A DNA stretch of 64,000 bases from Anaerolineae bacterium (GTDB taxonomy: Bacteria > Chloroflexota > Anaerolineae > 4572-78 > J111), in the NCBI GenBank assembly GCA_023382535.1, contig JAHDWA010000015.1, forward strand, positions 1-64,000, in the 5' to 3' direction. The position numbers and the translations under genes were made by a program. Positions 8,902 through 16,126 of the stretch are shown here, in pieces (the first letter of the stretch is position 1; each line of letters opens with the position of its first letter). The notes beneath the pieces were generated by a model. The model was given only the letters and a program-made list of their open reading frames with translations, was not told the origin of the DNA and ran no database searches.

Positions 8902-10413
8902 TTACACTGGGTAACCGGTGGACGGTAGTCGGCGGTTGTGCGGGTAATCCGGATCTGCCCGAATGAAAGCCAGCGCCGCCTCCCGGTCGGTCACCTCACC
9001 TGCGGCTTGGGCCTCTTTTAGCCGGTTAAGCAGAATGCCGATCAGCCTGCCCTCGGGCAGGCCCAGGGTATCCATCAGGTCGCGCCCGGTCAGCAGAGGG
9101 GCCGGTTCGACCACCTGCTCCCGCTGCTCAAAATAGGCTGCCACCAATTTATACACCACTTCCCGCAACTCACGCAATTCCTGCTCCCCCTGACCGGGCC
9201 GGTAAGTGGCGCTGTGATCGGCCAGGGCATGCAGCGCCACCGCCACCCCGGCCTGGTAGCTGCTCCCGGCCGTGTCGCGAAAGAAGCGATAGACCGCCCG
9301 GCGGCTGACCCGCCGCTCCATCATGAGCAGCAGGGGCCGCATGTGCCGCGCCACCACCGTCTCGACAAAATTAGCTGCCTGGTTGCTGAAACGAAAACGC
9401 CGCATGACTTTGCCGGTAATTTTAGCACTGACCCGTTCGTGCCTATAAAAATGGACTGCCGCCGAGTCCGGCGCCGGCTCACGGGTCGAAGGCTTGCCGG
9501 TATCGTGCAGCAGCAGGGCCAGCGGTAACAACGTTTGCTGAGTCAGGTTTCCGGCCAGGGGTTCATTCAATTCTTGAGTTATCGCAGTCTGAAATTGGGC
9601 CGGCAGGCCGGCAAACCCGCTTTGAACCAGCCCGGCCCAGGCATCGAGCGCCGCCGTGGTGTGGTCAAAGACATCCAGGTGGTGCGGCGGCCCCTGCCTA
9701 ACGCCAATCATCGGCTCGATTTCCGGCAGGATGTGGGGCAGGACACCCAGCCGCCGCAGCATTTGCACTGCCTGGCCGGGCGCGGGTGTATTGAGCAGTT
9801 TCAACAACTCGTCGCGCTGCCGCTCCGGGGAGATGGCGGGCAGGCCAGGAGCGGCGTCTCGCAGGGCGGCCTCGGTGCCGCCTTCAAGCGAGAAGCCAAA
9901 CTCGACGGCCTGCCGGACGGCCCGCAGCACCCGCACCGGGTCGTGGCTGAAGGCCGTCGCCGAGGCCGCCCGAATCTGGCCCAATTCCAAATCGCGCTGG
10001 CCGCGCAGCGGGTCAATCAGTTGAAACGGCTCGACCAGGCTGAGGGCAATAGCGTTGATCGTGAAATCCCGGTCGGCCAGGTCATCTAACAGGGTGGCCC
10101 CGCGCATGGAAGCGAAGTCGAGATAACTCTTCTCCACCACCACCCGGCCTGTGCCGCGCTCCGCATCGAGCGGATAGTAGGCCGCATCGAGCGCATTCGC
10201 CACCCGCCGGGCCACCGCCAGCCCGTCGCCGGGCACAACAAAGTCCAGGTCCACGATCGCTTCGCGCCCCAGCAGCATATCCCGCACGGCCCCGCCGACA
10301 AGGTAGGCTTCGAGCCGGTGGGTTTGGAGAATATGGATGACTTTTTGTAAAAGAGGGTATTTGTCTAACCAGCCTTCAGTCAGGTCAAAAGGTGGTTGTT
10401 TAATCGTTTTCAA
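8902..10413 (-). CDS. cca: CCA-adding / poly(A) polymerase-type nucleotidyltransferase with HD domain
   Basis: A 503-residue protein. The class II nucleotidyltransferase head has LVGGAVRDMLLGR, the metal-binding D-x-D in VDLDFVVPGDG and the RRD-like segment ADRDFTINAIAL. The tRNA/RNA-binding neck follows (DPVRVLRAVRQAVEFGF, SPERQRDELLKLL). A C-terminal HD phosphohydrolase domain shows LLLHDTGKPSTR. It adds or repairs the CCA end of tRNA, or adds poly(A); sequence alone cannot separate these, and an A-adding-only enzyme in a two-enzyme system is possible. The length is at the upper end because of the HD domain. It is followed downstream by GCCGAC-type repeats (about 8858-8940). Confidence 0.88.
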   Translation of the reverse strand: MKTIKQPPFDLTEGWLDKYPLLQKVIHILQTHRLEAYLVGGAVRDMLLGREAIVDLDFVVPGDGLAVARRVANALDAAYYPLDAERGTGRVVVEKSYLDFASMRGATLLDDLADRDFTINAIALSLVEPFQLIDPLRGQRDLELGQIRAASATAFSHDPVRVLRAVRQAVEFGFSLEGGTEAALRDAAPGLPAISPERQRDELLKLLNTPAPGQAVQMLRRLGVLPHILPEIEPMIGVRQGPPHHLDVFDHTTAALDAWAGLVQSGFAGLPAQFQTAITQELNEPLAGNLTQQTLLPLALLLHDTGKPSTREPAPDSAAVHFYRHERVSAKITGKVMRRFRFSNQAANFVETVVARHMRPLLLMMERRVSRRAVYRFFRDTAGSSYQAGVAVALHALADHSATYRPGQGEQELRELREVVYKLVAAYFEQREQVVEPAPLLTGRDLMDTLGLPEGRLIGILLNRLKEAQAAGEVTDREAALAFIRADPDYPHNRRLPSTGYPV

Positions 10414-10446
10414 TGGACAGTTCTTGTGCGGAAAGTTACAGCCGGG

Positions 10447-10713
10447 CTAGGCCGCCGATTTTTCCTTTTGCTCATCAAGTTTTTGTTGCAGCCAGAGATT
10501 GACTAACGTTTCAACCTGTATCCCCCGCTTGTGAGCTTGCTTCTCCAGGGCTGCCAACAACTCCACTTCGACAGGCACAGCGCAGCTAATCTCAAAATTG
10601 ACATCAGGCGTATTGGGATCGTCAAAATCGGTAAAGTCATGGCTATCCCAAAACTCCCCCATCTTTTCATCGGTATCCCCTTGAGAGATACTACTGAGAT
10701 TATTTGCGTCCAT
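10447..10713 (-). CDS. CopG/ribbon-helix-helix antitoxin-like protein, orphan
   Basis: An 88-residue protein. The segment EFWDSHDFTDF followed by EISCAVPVEVELLAALEKQA and a second helix matches the CopG-type antitoxin family, which usually pairs with a BrnT- or RelE-like toxin and autorepresses its operon through a ribbon-helix-helix DNA-binding dimer. The last 35 residues are helical and charged. GGAG stands about ten bases before the ATG. No toxin gene is found upstream (309 nt of hairpin-rich sequence) or downstream (cca follows after 33 nt), so the toxin has been lost or acts from elsewhere. Confidence 0.75.
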   Translation of the reverse strand: MDANNLSSISQGDTDEKMGEFWDSHDFTDFDDPNTPDVNFEISCAVPVEVELLAALEKQAHKRGIQVETLVNLWLQQKLDEQKEKSAA

Positions 10714-11022
10714 AGGCTTTCCGCTCCTTATCGGTCATATCTCCATGATTCAAGTATAGCCGTGACGCTCCTCCGGTCAATCTCAGTCACAGTTTAGTTT
10801 AGATCGAGTTTGCTGACGTAAAACTTCCCGAACTCGTTACCAAACAGAGTTTGGTAACGCCTTATGCTGGTTACAGTTTTGAAACCGTAACCTATCCTCA
10901 GCGGATGTTAATCCGCCGCTGCGTTTGGATAAGGAAGCGTGGATTCACCCATACCTCGGTTGTTGCGGCTTAAGCCGATTGAAGATGGGTGACGATACAT
11001 CATCGCCACCATCAAAAAGGAA
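10714..11022. repeat. Gene-free 309-nt stretch with four stacked hairpins
   Basis: Perfect inverted repeats are visible: CGTTACCAAAC (10835-10845) with GTTTGGTAACG (10849-10859), three-base loop; GGTTACAGTTT (10869-10879) with AAACCGTAACC (10882-10892), one mismatch; GCGGAT/ATCCGC (10901-10906/10911-10916); and CACCCAT/ATGGGTG (10946-10952/10985-10991) enclosing the 12-bp palindrome CGGCTTAAGCCG (10966-10977). The first resembles palindromes at 41.33 and 62.32 kb. No open frame of note. Confidence 0.75.
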
Positions 11023-12168
11023 CTATTGACGTTTTGCAGTACAAACGGGACAGTTGTACTCACGATGCTGTCTGAACTCTATGATCATGGTCTCAAATCT
11101 TTCTACCATTTTATTATATTCGTCGCGTTCATTTATATCCATTACCCCTCTATCTATCCCTTTATTTGCTATCCTCTCTTCAACAATTGCAATATTTTTC
11201 TTATATTTTGCTACCAGTTCCTTTGATATACTTATCTCTTTAGCTATCTCATCTGAAGTGTAAAGGCAACGAACTGGATTTTTGGTTTCTTTAATACGAT
11301 TTACAAGATAAGCTGGCACCCCAGCTTCTATGAAAAAAGTATCACAAGATACATTGCCAACCGAATTATAGAGGGTATGAATATCAATATATGAAGGACC
11401 AATATGCTTTATTGTATCAAGCCCTAAAACTTCTCTCAGGTCAACATTTCCAAATATATTGTATTCGATAATAGCCCCACTGAGGATAGTTCCATTTAAT
11501 TCGGCTTCGCTCAAGTTGGCCTTTATAAGTTTGGTTTCGCTTAAGTTAGCTTTGCTGAGGAATGCTCGATTAAGGTTTACACCCCGAAGGCCAGCACCAT
11601 TGAGGTTTGCTTCATCAAAGTTGGCTAAAACCATATAGGCATTATTGAGATTGGCACCTGTAAGATCAGCCCCGCTAAGGTTTGCTCCGCCGAGATTTAC
11701 TTCTTCAAGAATTGCCTCTCTAAGATTTGATCTGCTCAGATCAGCCCTGCTGAGATTCATCTTACTAAGGTTTGTTTTACTGAGAATTGCACCAGCAAGA
11801 TTTGGCCCAATAAATTCTGACAAGTGAAGATTCATGCCTCGAAGATCCAATCCGCTGAGGTCCATTTCTCGGAAATCTGGTCTTTCACCTTTTTTACGTG
11901 CAGACTCCACTATTTGTTCAAGTTCCTCACGTATCAGTCTTCTGCCCATAGATTTATCAGAGTTGCTTTCCTCCTCCTTGTTTATTCTTCCCTCTCCATC
12001 CACAAACACCACCCGCGCCTTCTCTTTGGGCCGGACGCGCTTGGCGGCCCGCTCGGCCTGCTCGGCGGTCAGCCCAACGCCGACCACCCGCCCGCGCACC
12101 AGGGCAATCCAGCGGTTGAGGTAGGGAGAGAGATCAAGTTGGGGAGAAGGCTCTTGAGTTTTGTCCAC
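11023..12168 (-). CDS. Pentapeptide-repeat protein with DUF5678-like head and TIR-type linker
   Basis: A 381-residue soluble protein in four parts. Residues about 15-60 (LNRWIALVRGRVVGVGLTAE, then a VVFV strand) resemble the small DUF5678-type module. Residues 75-105 repeat the helical cap of the first pentapeptide protein. Residues 105-255 are pentapeptide repeats. Then LDTIKHIGPSYIDIHTLYNS and EAGVPAYLV match the connector that in other bacteria joins pentapeptide repeats to TIR domains; here no TIR follows. Instead there is a charged, probably coiled-coil region with a putative HTH-like stretch (TSDEIAKEISISKELVAKY) and a terminal CPVC motif. The 3' half is clearly more AT-rich than its neighbours, which suggests transfer. 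Confidence 0.85.
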   Translation of the reverse strand: MDKTQEPSPQLDLSPYLNRWIALVRGRVVGVGLTAEQAERAAKRVRPKEKARVVFVDGEGRINKEEESNSDKSMGRRLIREELEQIVESARKKGERPDFREMDLSGLDLRGMNLHLSEFIGPNLAGAILSKTNLSKMNLSRADLSRSNLREAILEEVNLGGANLSGADLTGANLNNAYMVLANFDEANLNGAGLRGVNLNRAFLSKANLSETKLIKANLSEAELNGTILSGAIIEYNIFGNVDLREVLGLDTIKHIGPSYIDIHTLYNSVGNVSCDTFFIEAGVPAYLVNRIKETKNPVRCLYTSDEIAKEISISKELVAKYKKNIAIVEERIANKGIDRGVMDINERDEYNKMVERFETMIIEFRQHREYNCPVCTAKRQ

Positions 12169-12185
12169 GGGTTACTGCCCTATAA

Positions 12186-12251
12186 AGGCTGAGGCTAAGG
12201 CAGAGGCTGAGCCAGAAAAATTCTTAGCCTTAGCCTCAGCCTTAGCCTCTG
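12186..12251. repeat. GGCTAA/GGCTGA word-repeat hairpin
   Basis: AGGCTGAGGCTAAGGC (12186-12201) pairs perfectly over 16 bp with GCCTTAGCCTCAGCCT (12227-12242). Each arm consists of the hexamer GGCTAA/GGCTGA in tandem. It lies between sucD and the pentapeptide gene. Confidence 0.85.
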
Positions 12252-12274
12252 TTTTCTCGAAAAGAACCTAACAC

Positions 12275-13141
12275 TTACATCCGCTCCGCGACCATCGCGG
12301 CGACTTCTTCGGGCAGTTGGGCCACCGGCACGCCGACGGCTTCAAACGCCTTGATTTTTTCCTCGGCGGTACCTTCGCCGCCTTCGATAATGGCCCCGGC
12401 GTGGCCCATGCGCTTGCCCGGCGGGGCGGTCCGCCCGGCGATGAAGGCCGTGACCGGCTTGCTCATCTTCTCGGCGATGAAGCGGGCCGCCTTTTGCTCG
12501 TCGGTGCCGCCGATCTCGCCGATGAGGACGACGTGGTAGGTCAGCGGGTCGCTCTCAAACAGGGTCAGGATGTCAATAAAGCTGCTGCCGATGATCGGGT
12601 CGCCGCCAATGCCGACGGCGGTGCTCTGGCCGATGCCCCGGTCGGTCAGGGCCTGGACCACTTCGTAGGTCAGCGTGCCGCTGCGCGAGAGCAACCCGAC
12701 ATTGCCGGGTTTGTGAATGTGGCCGGGCATAATCCCGATCTTGGCCTCGCCGGGGGTAATGACGCCCGGACAGTTGGGGCCGATCAGGCGGGTCTGTTTT
12801 TGGCTCAAAAAGCTGCGCACCCGGACCATGTCCAGCACCGGCACGCCTTCGGTGATGCAGATAATCAATTTGATGCCGGCGTCGGCCGCTTCCATAATCG
12901 CGTCGGCGGCAAAGCGGGCCGGCACGTAAATGATGCTGGTGTTGGCGTCGGTGGTGCTGACCGCTTCTTTGACCGTATCAAAGACAGGCACGCCGTGGAC
13001 CCACTCGCCGCCCTTGCCCGGCGTCATCCCGGCGACCACGTTGGTGCCGTACTCTTTCATCTGCTGGGTGTGGAAAGCGCCTTCGCGCCCGGTAATCCCC
13101 TGCACTAATAAACGGGTGTTTTTTCCAACCAAGATACTCAT
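12275..13141 (-). CDS. sucD: Succinate-CoA ligase (ADP-forming), alpha subunit
   Basis: A 288-residue subunit of succinyl-CoA synthetase, which makes ATP or GTP from succinyl-CoA in the TCA cycle. The N-terminal CoA-binding domain has [16 protein letters not shown] and the PGKGG loop; GPNCPGVI lies in the middle. The phosphorylated catalytic His is in [10 protein letters not shown]. Length and motif order are standard. It starts 3 nt after the sucC stop, so both are translated from one mRNA. Confidence 0.96.
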   Translation of the reverse strand: MSILVGKNTRLLVQGITGREGAFHTQQMKEYGTNVVAGMTPGKGGEWVHGVPVFDTVKEAVSTTDANTSIIYVPARFAADAIMEAADAGIKLIICITEGVPVLDMVRVRSFLSQKQTRLIGPNCPGVITPGEAKIGIMPGHIHKPGNVGLLSRSGTLTYEVVQALTDRGIGQSTAVGIGGDPIIGSSFIDILTLFESDPLTYHVVLIGEIGGTDEQKAARFIAEKMSKPVTAFIAGRTAPPGKRMGHAGAIIEGGEGTAEEKIKAFEAVGVPVAQLPEEVAAMVAERM

Positions 13142-13144
13142 GAT

Positions 13145-14281
13145 TTAGGCTCCCTTCGCCAGGGCGACGGCTTTTTGAGCGGCCTCGCCCAAACTGGAGG
13201 CGCTGGGGAAGTTGGCTTCGGCCAGGATGCGCCGCCCTTCTTCTTCGTTGGTGCCAACCAGCCGGGCAACCATCGGCACGTCCGTTTTGACTTCTTGCAG
13301 GGCTTCCAAAATCCCGCGCGCCACTTCGTCGCAGCGGGTAATGCCGCCGAAAATGTTGAACAGCACCGCTTTGACCTTGGGATCGCTCAGAATAATCCGC
13401 AGCGCCGCCGCCACTTTTTCGGACTTGGCCCCGCCACCGATATCGAGAAAGTTGGCCGGCTCGCCGCCATAGTGCTTGATGATGTCCATCGTCGCCATGG
13501 CCAGACCCGCCCCATTGACCATGCAGCCGATTTCGCCGTCGAGCTTGACATAGCTCAGCCCGGCCCGGCGGGCTTCCCGTTCGGCGGGCGCTTCCTCCTG
13601 CACGTCGCGCAGTTCGGCCAATTCCTGGTGGCGGAAGAGGGCATTGTCGTCGAGGACAATTTTGCCGTCAACGCCCAACAGCCGTCCCTGGCCGGTCACG
13701 ACCAGCGGGTTGATTTCGGCCAGGCTGGCATCGGAGTCAATAAAGACCTGGTAAAGCCCTTTGACAATCTGGACAAACTGGTTAATAAAATCGCGCCGCA
13801 GCCCCAGGTCAAAGGCCAGGTCGCGGGCCTGGTAATCCAGCAGTCCCATTTGGGGGTCAATCGGCAGGCGGATAATCGCTTCGGGATTGGTTTTGGCCAC
13901 CTCTTCAATCTCAACGCCGCCGGCGGCTGAAGCAATAATAACCGGCTTGCGCTGAGCGCGGTCAATCACCACCCCCAGGTAGATTTCCTCTTTAATATCG
14001 GCGGCCTGATCCACCAACACCTTATCCACGGTGATGCCCTTGATGCTCATGCCCAAAATCTGCTCGGCCAGCTTCTCAGCCTGGTTGGCATCTTTGGCCA
14101 CCTTAATCCCACCGGCCTTCCCTCGCCCGCCAACCAACACCTGGCTTTTAATCACCACCGGGCCGCCGAGACGTTTAGCAATCTCCTGCGCTTCGGCGGG
14201 AGTCGTCGCCACATCCCCACTCGGAATCGGTACGCCATACTTCGCAAAAATACGCTTAGATTGGTATTCATGCAGTTTCAC
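13145..14281 (-). CDS. sucC: Succinate-CoA ligase (ADP-forming), beta subunit
   Basis: The 378-residue nucleotide-binding subunit of succinyl-CoA synthetase. The N-terminus [19 protein letters not shown] and the ATP-grasp lysine region [18 protein letters not shown] are typical, as are EINPLVV and the succinate/phosphate loop [14 protein letters not shown] chose the GTG at 14281 because AGGAGA stands six bases upstream and the family N-terminus begins there; an extended frame to 14341 adds 20 residues not seen in the family. The preceding ATG overlaps the GTG out of frame and stops at once. Promoter at 14346. Confidence 0.95.
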   Translation of the reverse strand: MKLHEYQSKRIFAKYGVPIPSGDVATTPAEAQEIAKRLGGPVVIKSQVLVGGRGKAGGIKVAKDANQAEKLAEQILGMSIKGITVDKVLVDQAADIKEEIYLGVVIDRAQRKPVIIASAAGGVEIEEVAKTNPEAIIRLPIDPQMGLLDYQARDLAFDLGLRRDFINQFVQIVKGLYQVFIDSDASLAEINPLVVTGQGRLLGVDGKIVLDDNALFRHQELAELRDVQEEAPAEREARRAGLSYVKLDGEIGCMVNGAGLAMATMDIIKHYGGEPANFLDIGGGAKSEKVAAALRIILSDPKVKAVLFNIFGGITRCDEVARGILEALQEVKTDVPMVARLVGTNEEEGRRILAEANFPSASSLGEAAQKAVALAKGA

Positions 14282-14345
14282 ATGGAATCTCCTTTGCACT
14301 CTCCTGATAGTTTGACCTCCCGCCGCAGGCCAGGAAGTCAAGCGA

Positions 14346-14354
14346 ATTATACCA
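14346..14354 (-). promoter_or_regulatory. Extended -10 promoter of sucCD
   Basis: The minus strand reads TGGTATAAT, a full extended -10, about 65 nt upstream of the sucC GTG. No good -35 box is visible at the usual distance. Confidence 0.55.
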
Positions 14355-14433
14355 CAATTTCGGGCTCGTTTCTATTTAGGCGATAGATAATGGATAAGCT
14401 CCGGCTGCGGTGCGTCTTCCACTCAAAAAATAA

Positions 14434-14462
14434 TTGACCATAACTTAAAGTAGAGATATACT
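14434..14462 (+). promoter_or_regulatory. Sigma-70-type promoter of the ParA-like gene pair
   Basis: TTGACC (14434-14439), 17-nt spacer, TATACT (14457-14462), 66 nt before the first ATG. Confidence 0.65.
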
Positions 14463-14527
14463 ATTAACAGTCAACTGCTTGAACTGAACAAACAGATTTC
14501 ACTTCCGAAAGGCACTGTGGAGTTGAC

Positions 14528-15295
14528 ATGCGCAAGATAGCAATCGTTGGATTTAAGGGCGGTATCGGCAAAACAACCACCTGTGTGAACCTGGGGGCGG
14601 CGCTGGCCCTGCGGGGACACCGGGTCTTGATCATAGATACGGACACACAGGCTAACGTAGCCATCGCTCTGGGCATTAACAGCTTCCAGAAGTCGCTGGC
14701 TGACGTGCTGATCCGTAAAGCCAAAGCGGAAGAGTGTGTGCTGCCGGCCCGACAAAATCTTGACCTCCTGCCGAGCAGTCTGGCCCTGTTTAAAGCTCAA
14801 CAGCGCATGGTGTTGGAACTGGCCCGCGAGGAGATTTTCTCCGAATTGTTTGTCGGGTTAGACGGCTACGAGTATTTGCTGCTCGACTGCGCGCCCTCTG
14901 TGTCGCTGCTCACCGTTAATGCGATGGCCTATGTGGACGAGGTTTTCATTCCGGTCTCGATGGAACTGCTCGCCCTGGCCGGAGCGCAGCAATTTTTGGA
15001 GTATCTGAAAACCATCAGCCGCACCCTCGGCAAGGGCGCCACTATCCGGCTCATTATTCCGACCTTTTATGACCCGCGCCGCCGGGTAAGCCAGCGGGTG
15101 TTAGGCGCACTGGAAAAAACTTTTGGCGAGCGTGTCACCAAGCCTATTCGGGTTGATACGCAGCTCTCAGAAGCGCCGGGCGCCGGCAAAACCATCTTTG
15201 AATATGCACCCCGCAGTCGCGGGGCTGTAGATTACGCCCGCCTGACCGAAGCGGTTGCCGCCATGCCACCTTTGGATAGGGACAAAACCGAATAG
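14528..15295 (+). CDS. ParA/Soj-family ATPase (first of a tandem pair)
   Basis: A 255-residue P-loop ATPase of the ParA/MinD class, which positions DNA or protein cargo by ATP-dependent dimerisation. The deviant Walker A is KGGIGKTTT with the signature Lys, the A' motif is IIDTDTQANVAIALG and Walker B is LLLDCAPSVSLLTVNA. The C-terminal part ends with the usual EAPGAGKTIFEYAPRSRGAVDY. GGAG lies five bases before the ATG. It is followed after 20 nt by a second ParA on the same strand. The two differ enough that they are not a recent duplication. No ParB or parS is visible. Confidence 0.93.
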   Translation: MRKIAIVGFKGGIGKTTTCVNLGAALALRGHRVLIIDTDTQANVAIALGINSFQKSLADVLIRKAKAEECVLPARQNLDLLPSSLALFKAQQRMVLELAREEIFSELFVGLDGYEYLLLDCAPSVSLLTVNAMAYVDEVFIPVSMELLALAGAQQFLEYLKTISRTLGKGATIRLIIPTFYDPRRRVSQRVLGALEKTFGERVTKPIRVDTQLSEAPGAGKTIFEYAPRSRGAVDYARLTEAVAAMPPLDRDKTE

Positions 15296-15315
15296 ATTTT
15301 CACCTGGGAGGGGAT

Positions 15316-16095
15316 ATGACACACACGATTGCCATTGCTAATCAAAAGGGGGGAGTTGGTAAAACCACCACAGTTATCAACTTGGGCGTGGCCCTGGCGC
15401 AAATGAAGAAAAAAACGTTGGTCGTGGACATGGACCCGCAAGGGGCGCTCTCCGCCGGGCTGGGCATTAACGCTAATGAAGTAGAGCACACGATTTATGA
15501 CCTGCTGATGAACCCCGACCATCTGCCGGTCAACCGGGCTATTTATCCGGCCCAAACTTACCTTGACCTCATTCCGGCGGACAACCACCTGGCTGCCGCC
15601 GAGATCGAGCTAATCCCCGAACTGCGGCGTGAAATGGTTTTGCATGGCGTGCTGGAGCCGTTGGACGGCTGGTATGATTTCATTCTGATTGACTGTCCGC
15701 CCAGTCTGGGCCTGCTCACGGTCAATGCTTTATGTGCCAGCGACGGCGTTATCGTCCCTTTGCAGACCGAATACCTGGCCATGCGTGTCCTGCGCGACCT
15801 GCTCGACAACATTGTTCGCATCAAGGAGCGCCTCAATCCCGAACTGGAACTGACCGGCATCCTGGCAACCATGTACTCCACCGGCACCATCCATGCGCGC
15901 GAGGTGCTGGAAGAAATTCGGGCGGCTTTTGGCGAAAAGGTTTTTGACGTGGTCATTCACAAGAGTATCCGCTTTGCCGAAGCGTCGGTGGCCAACCGGG
16001 CCATGGCCGAGTTCGCCAGCAACCACAAAGGGGCCAAAGCCTACCAAAAACTGGCCAAGAAATTGGTTGGGCAGGATACCGACGAGTCAGAATAG
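15316..16095 (+). CDS. ParA/Soj-family ATPase (second of a tandem pair)
   Basis: A 259-residue ParA-type ATPase with Walker A KGGVGKTTTV, A' motif VVDMDPQGALSAGLG and Walker B ILIDCPPSLGLLTVNAL. In the C-terminal part the usual Soj phrase is changed: SIRFAEASVANRAMAEFA replaces the more common LSEAPSFGKPI. A strong GGGAGGGG ribosome site precedes the ATG. It is next to the first ParA and upstream of the giant glycosyltransferase gene at 16127 (31 nt gap), so it may act with the first ParA as a positioning pair. Without a ParB neighbour the cargo is unknown. Confidence 0.93.
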   Translation: MTHTIAIANQKGGVGKTTTVINLGVALAQMKKKTLVVDMDPQGALSAGLGINANEVEHTIYDLLMNPDHLPVNRAIYPAQTYLDLIPADNHLAAAEIELIPELRREMVLHGVLEPLDGWYDFILIDCPPSLGLLTVNALCASDGVIVPLQTEYLAMRVLRDLLDNIVRIKERLNPELELTGILATMYSTGTIHAREVLEEIRAAFGEKVFDVVIHKSIRFAEASVANRAMAEFASNHKGAKAYQKLAKKLVGQDTDESE

Positions 16096-16126
16096 AATTT
16101 TAAGAAAAGTCTGGAAGATTTGAAGC

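Noticed and set aside
14434..14527. parS site near the ParA genes
   Set aside because: No 16-bp TGTTTCACGTGAAACA-like palindrome is present here or elsewhere that I could see in the window.
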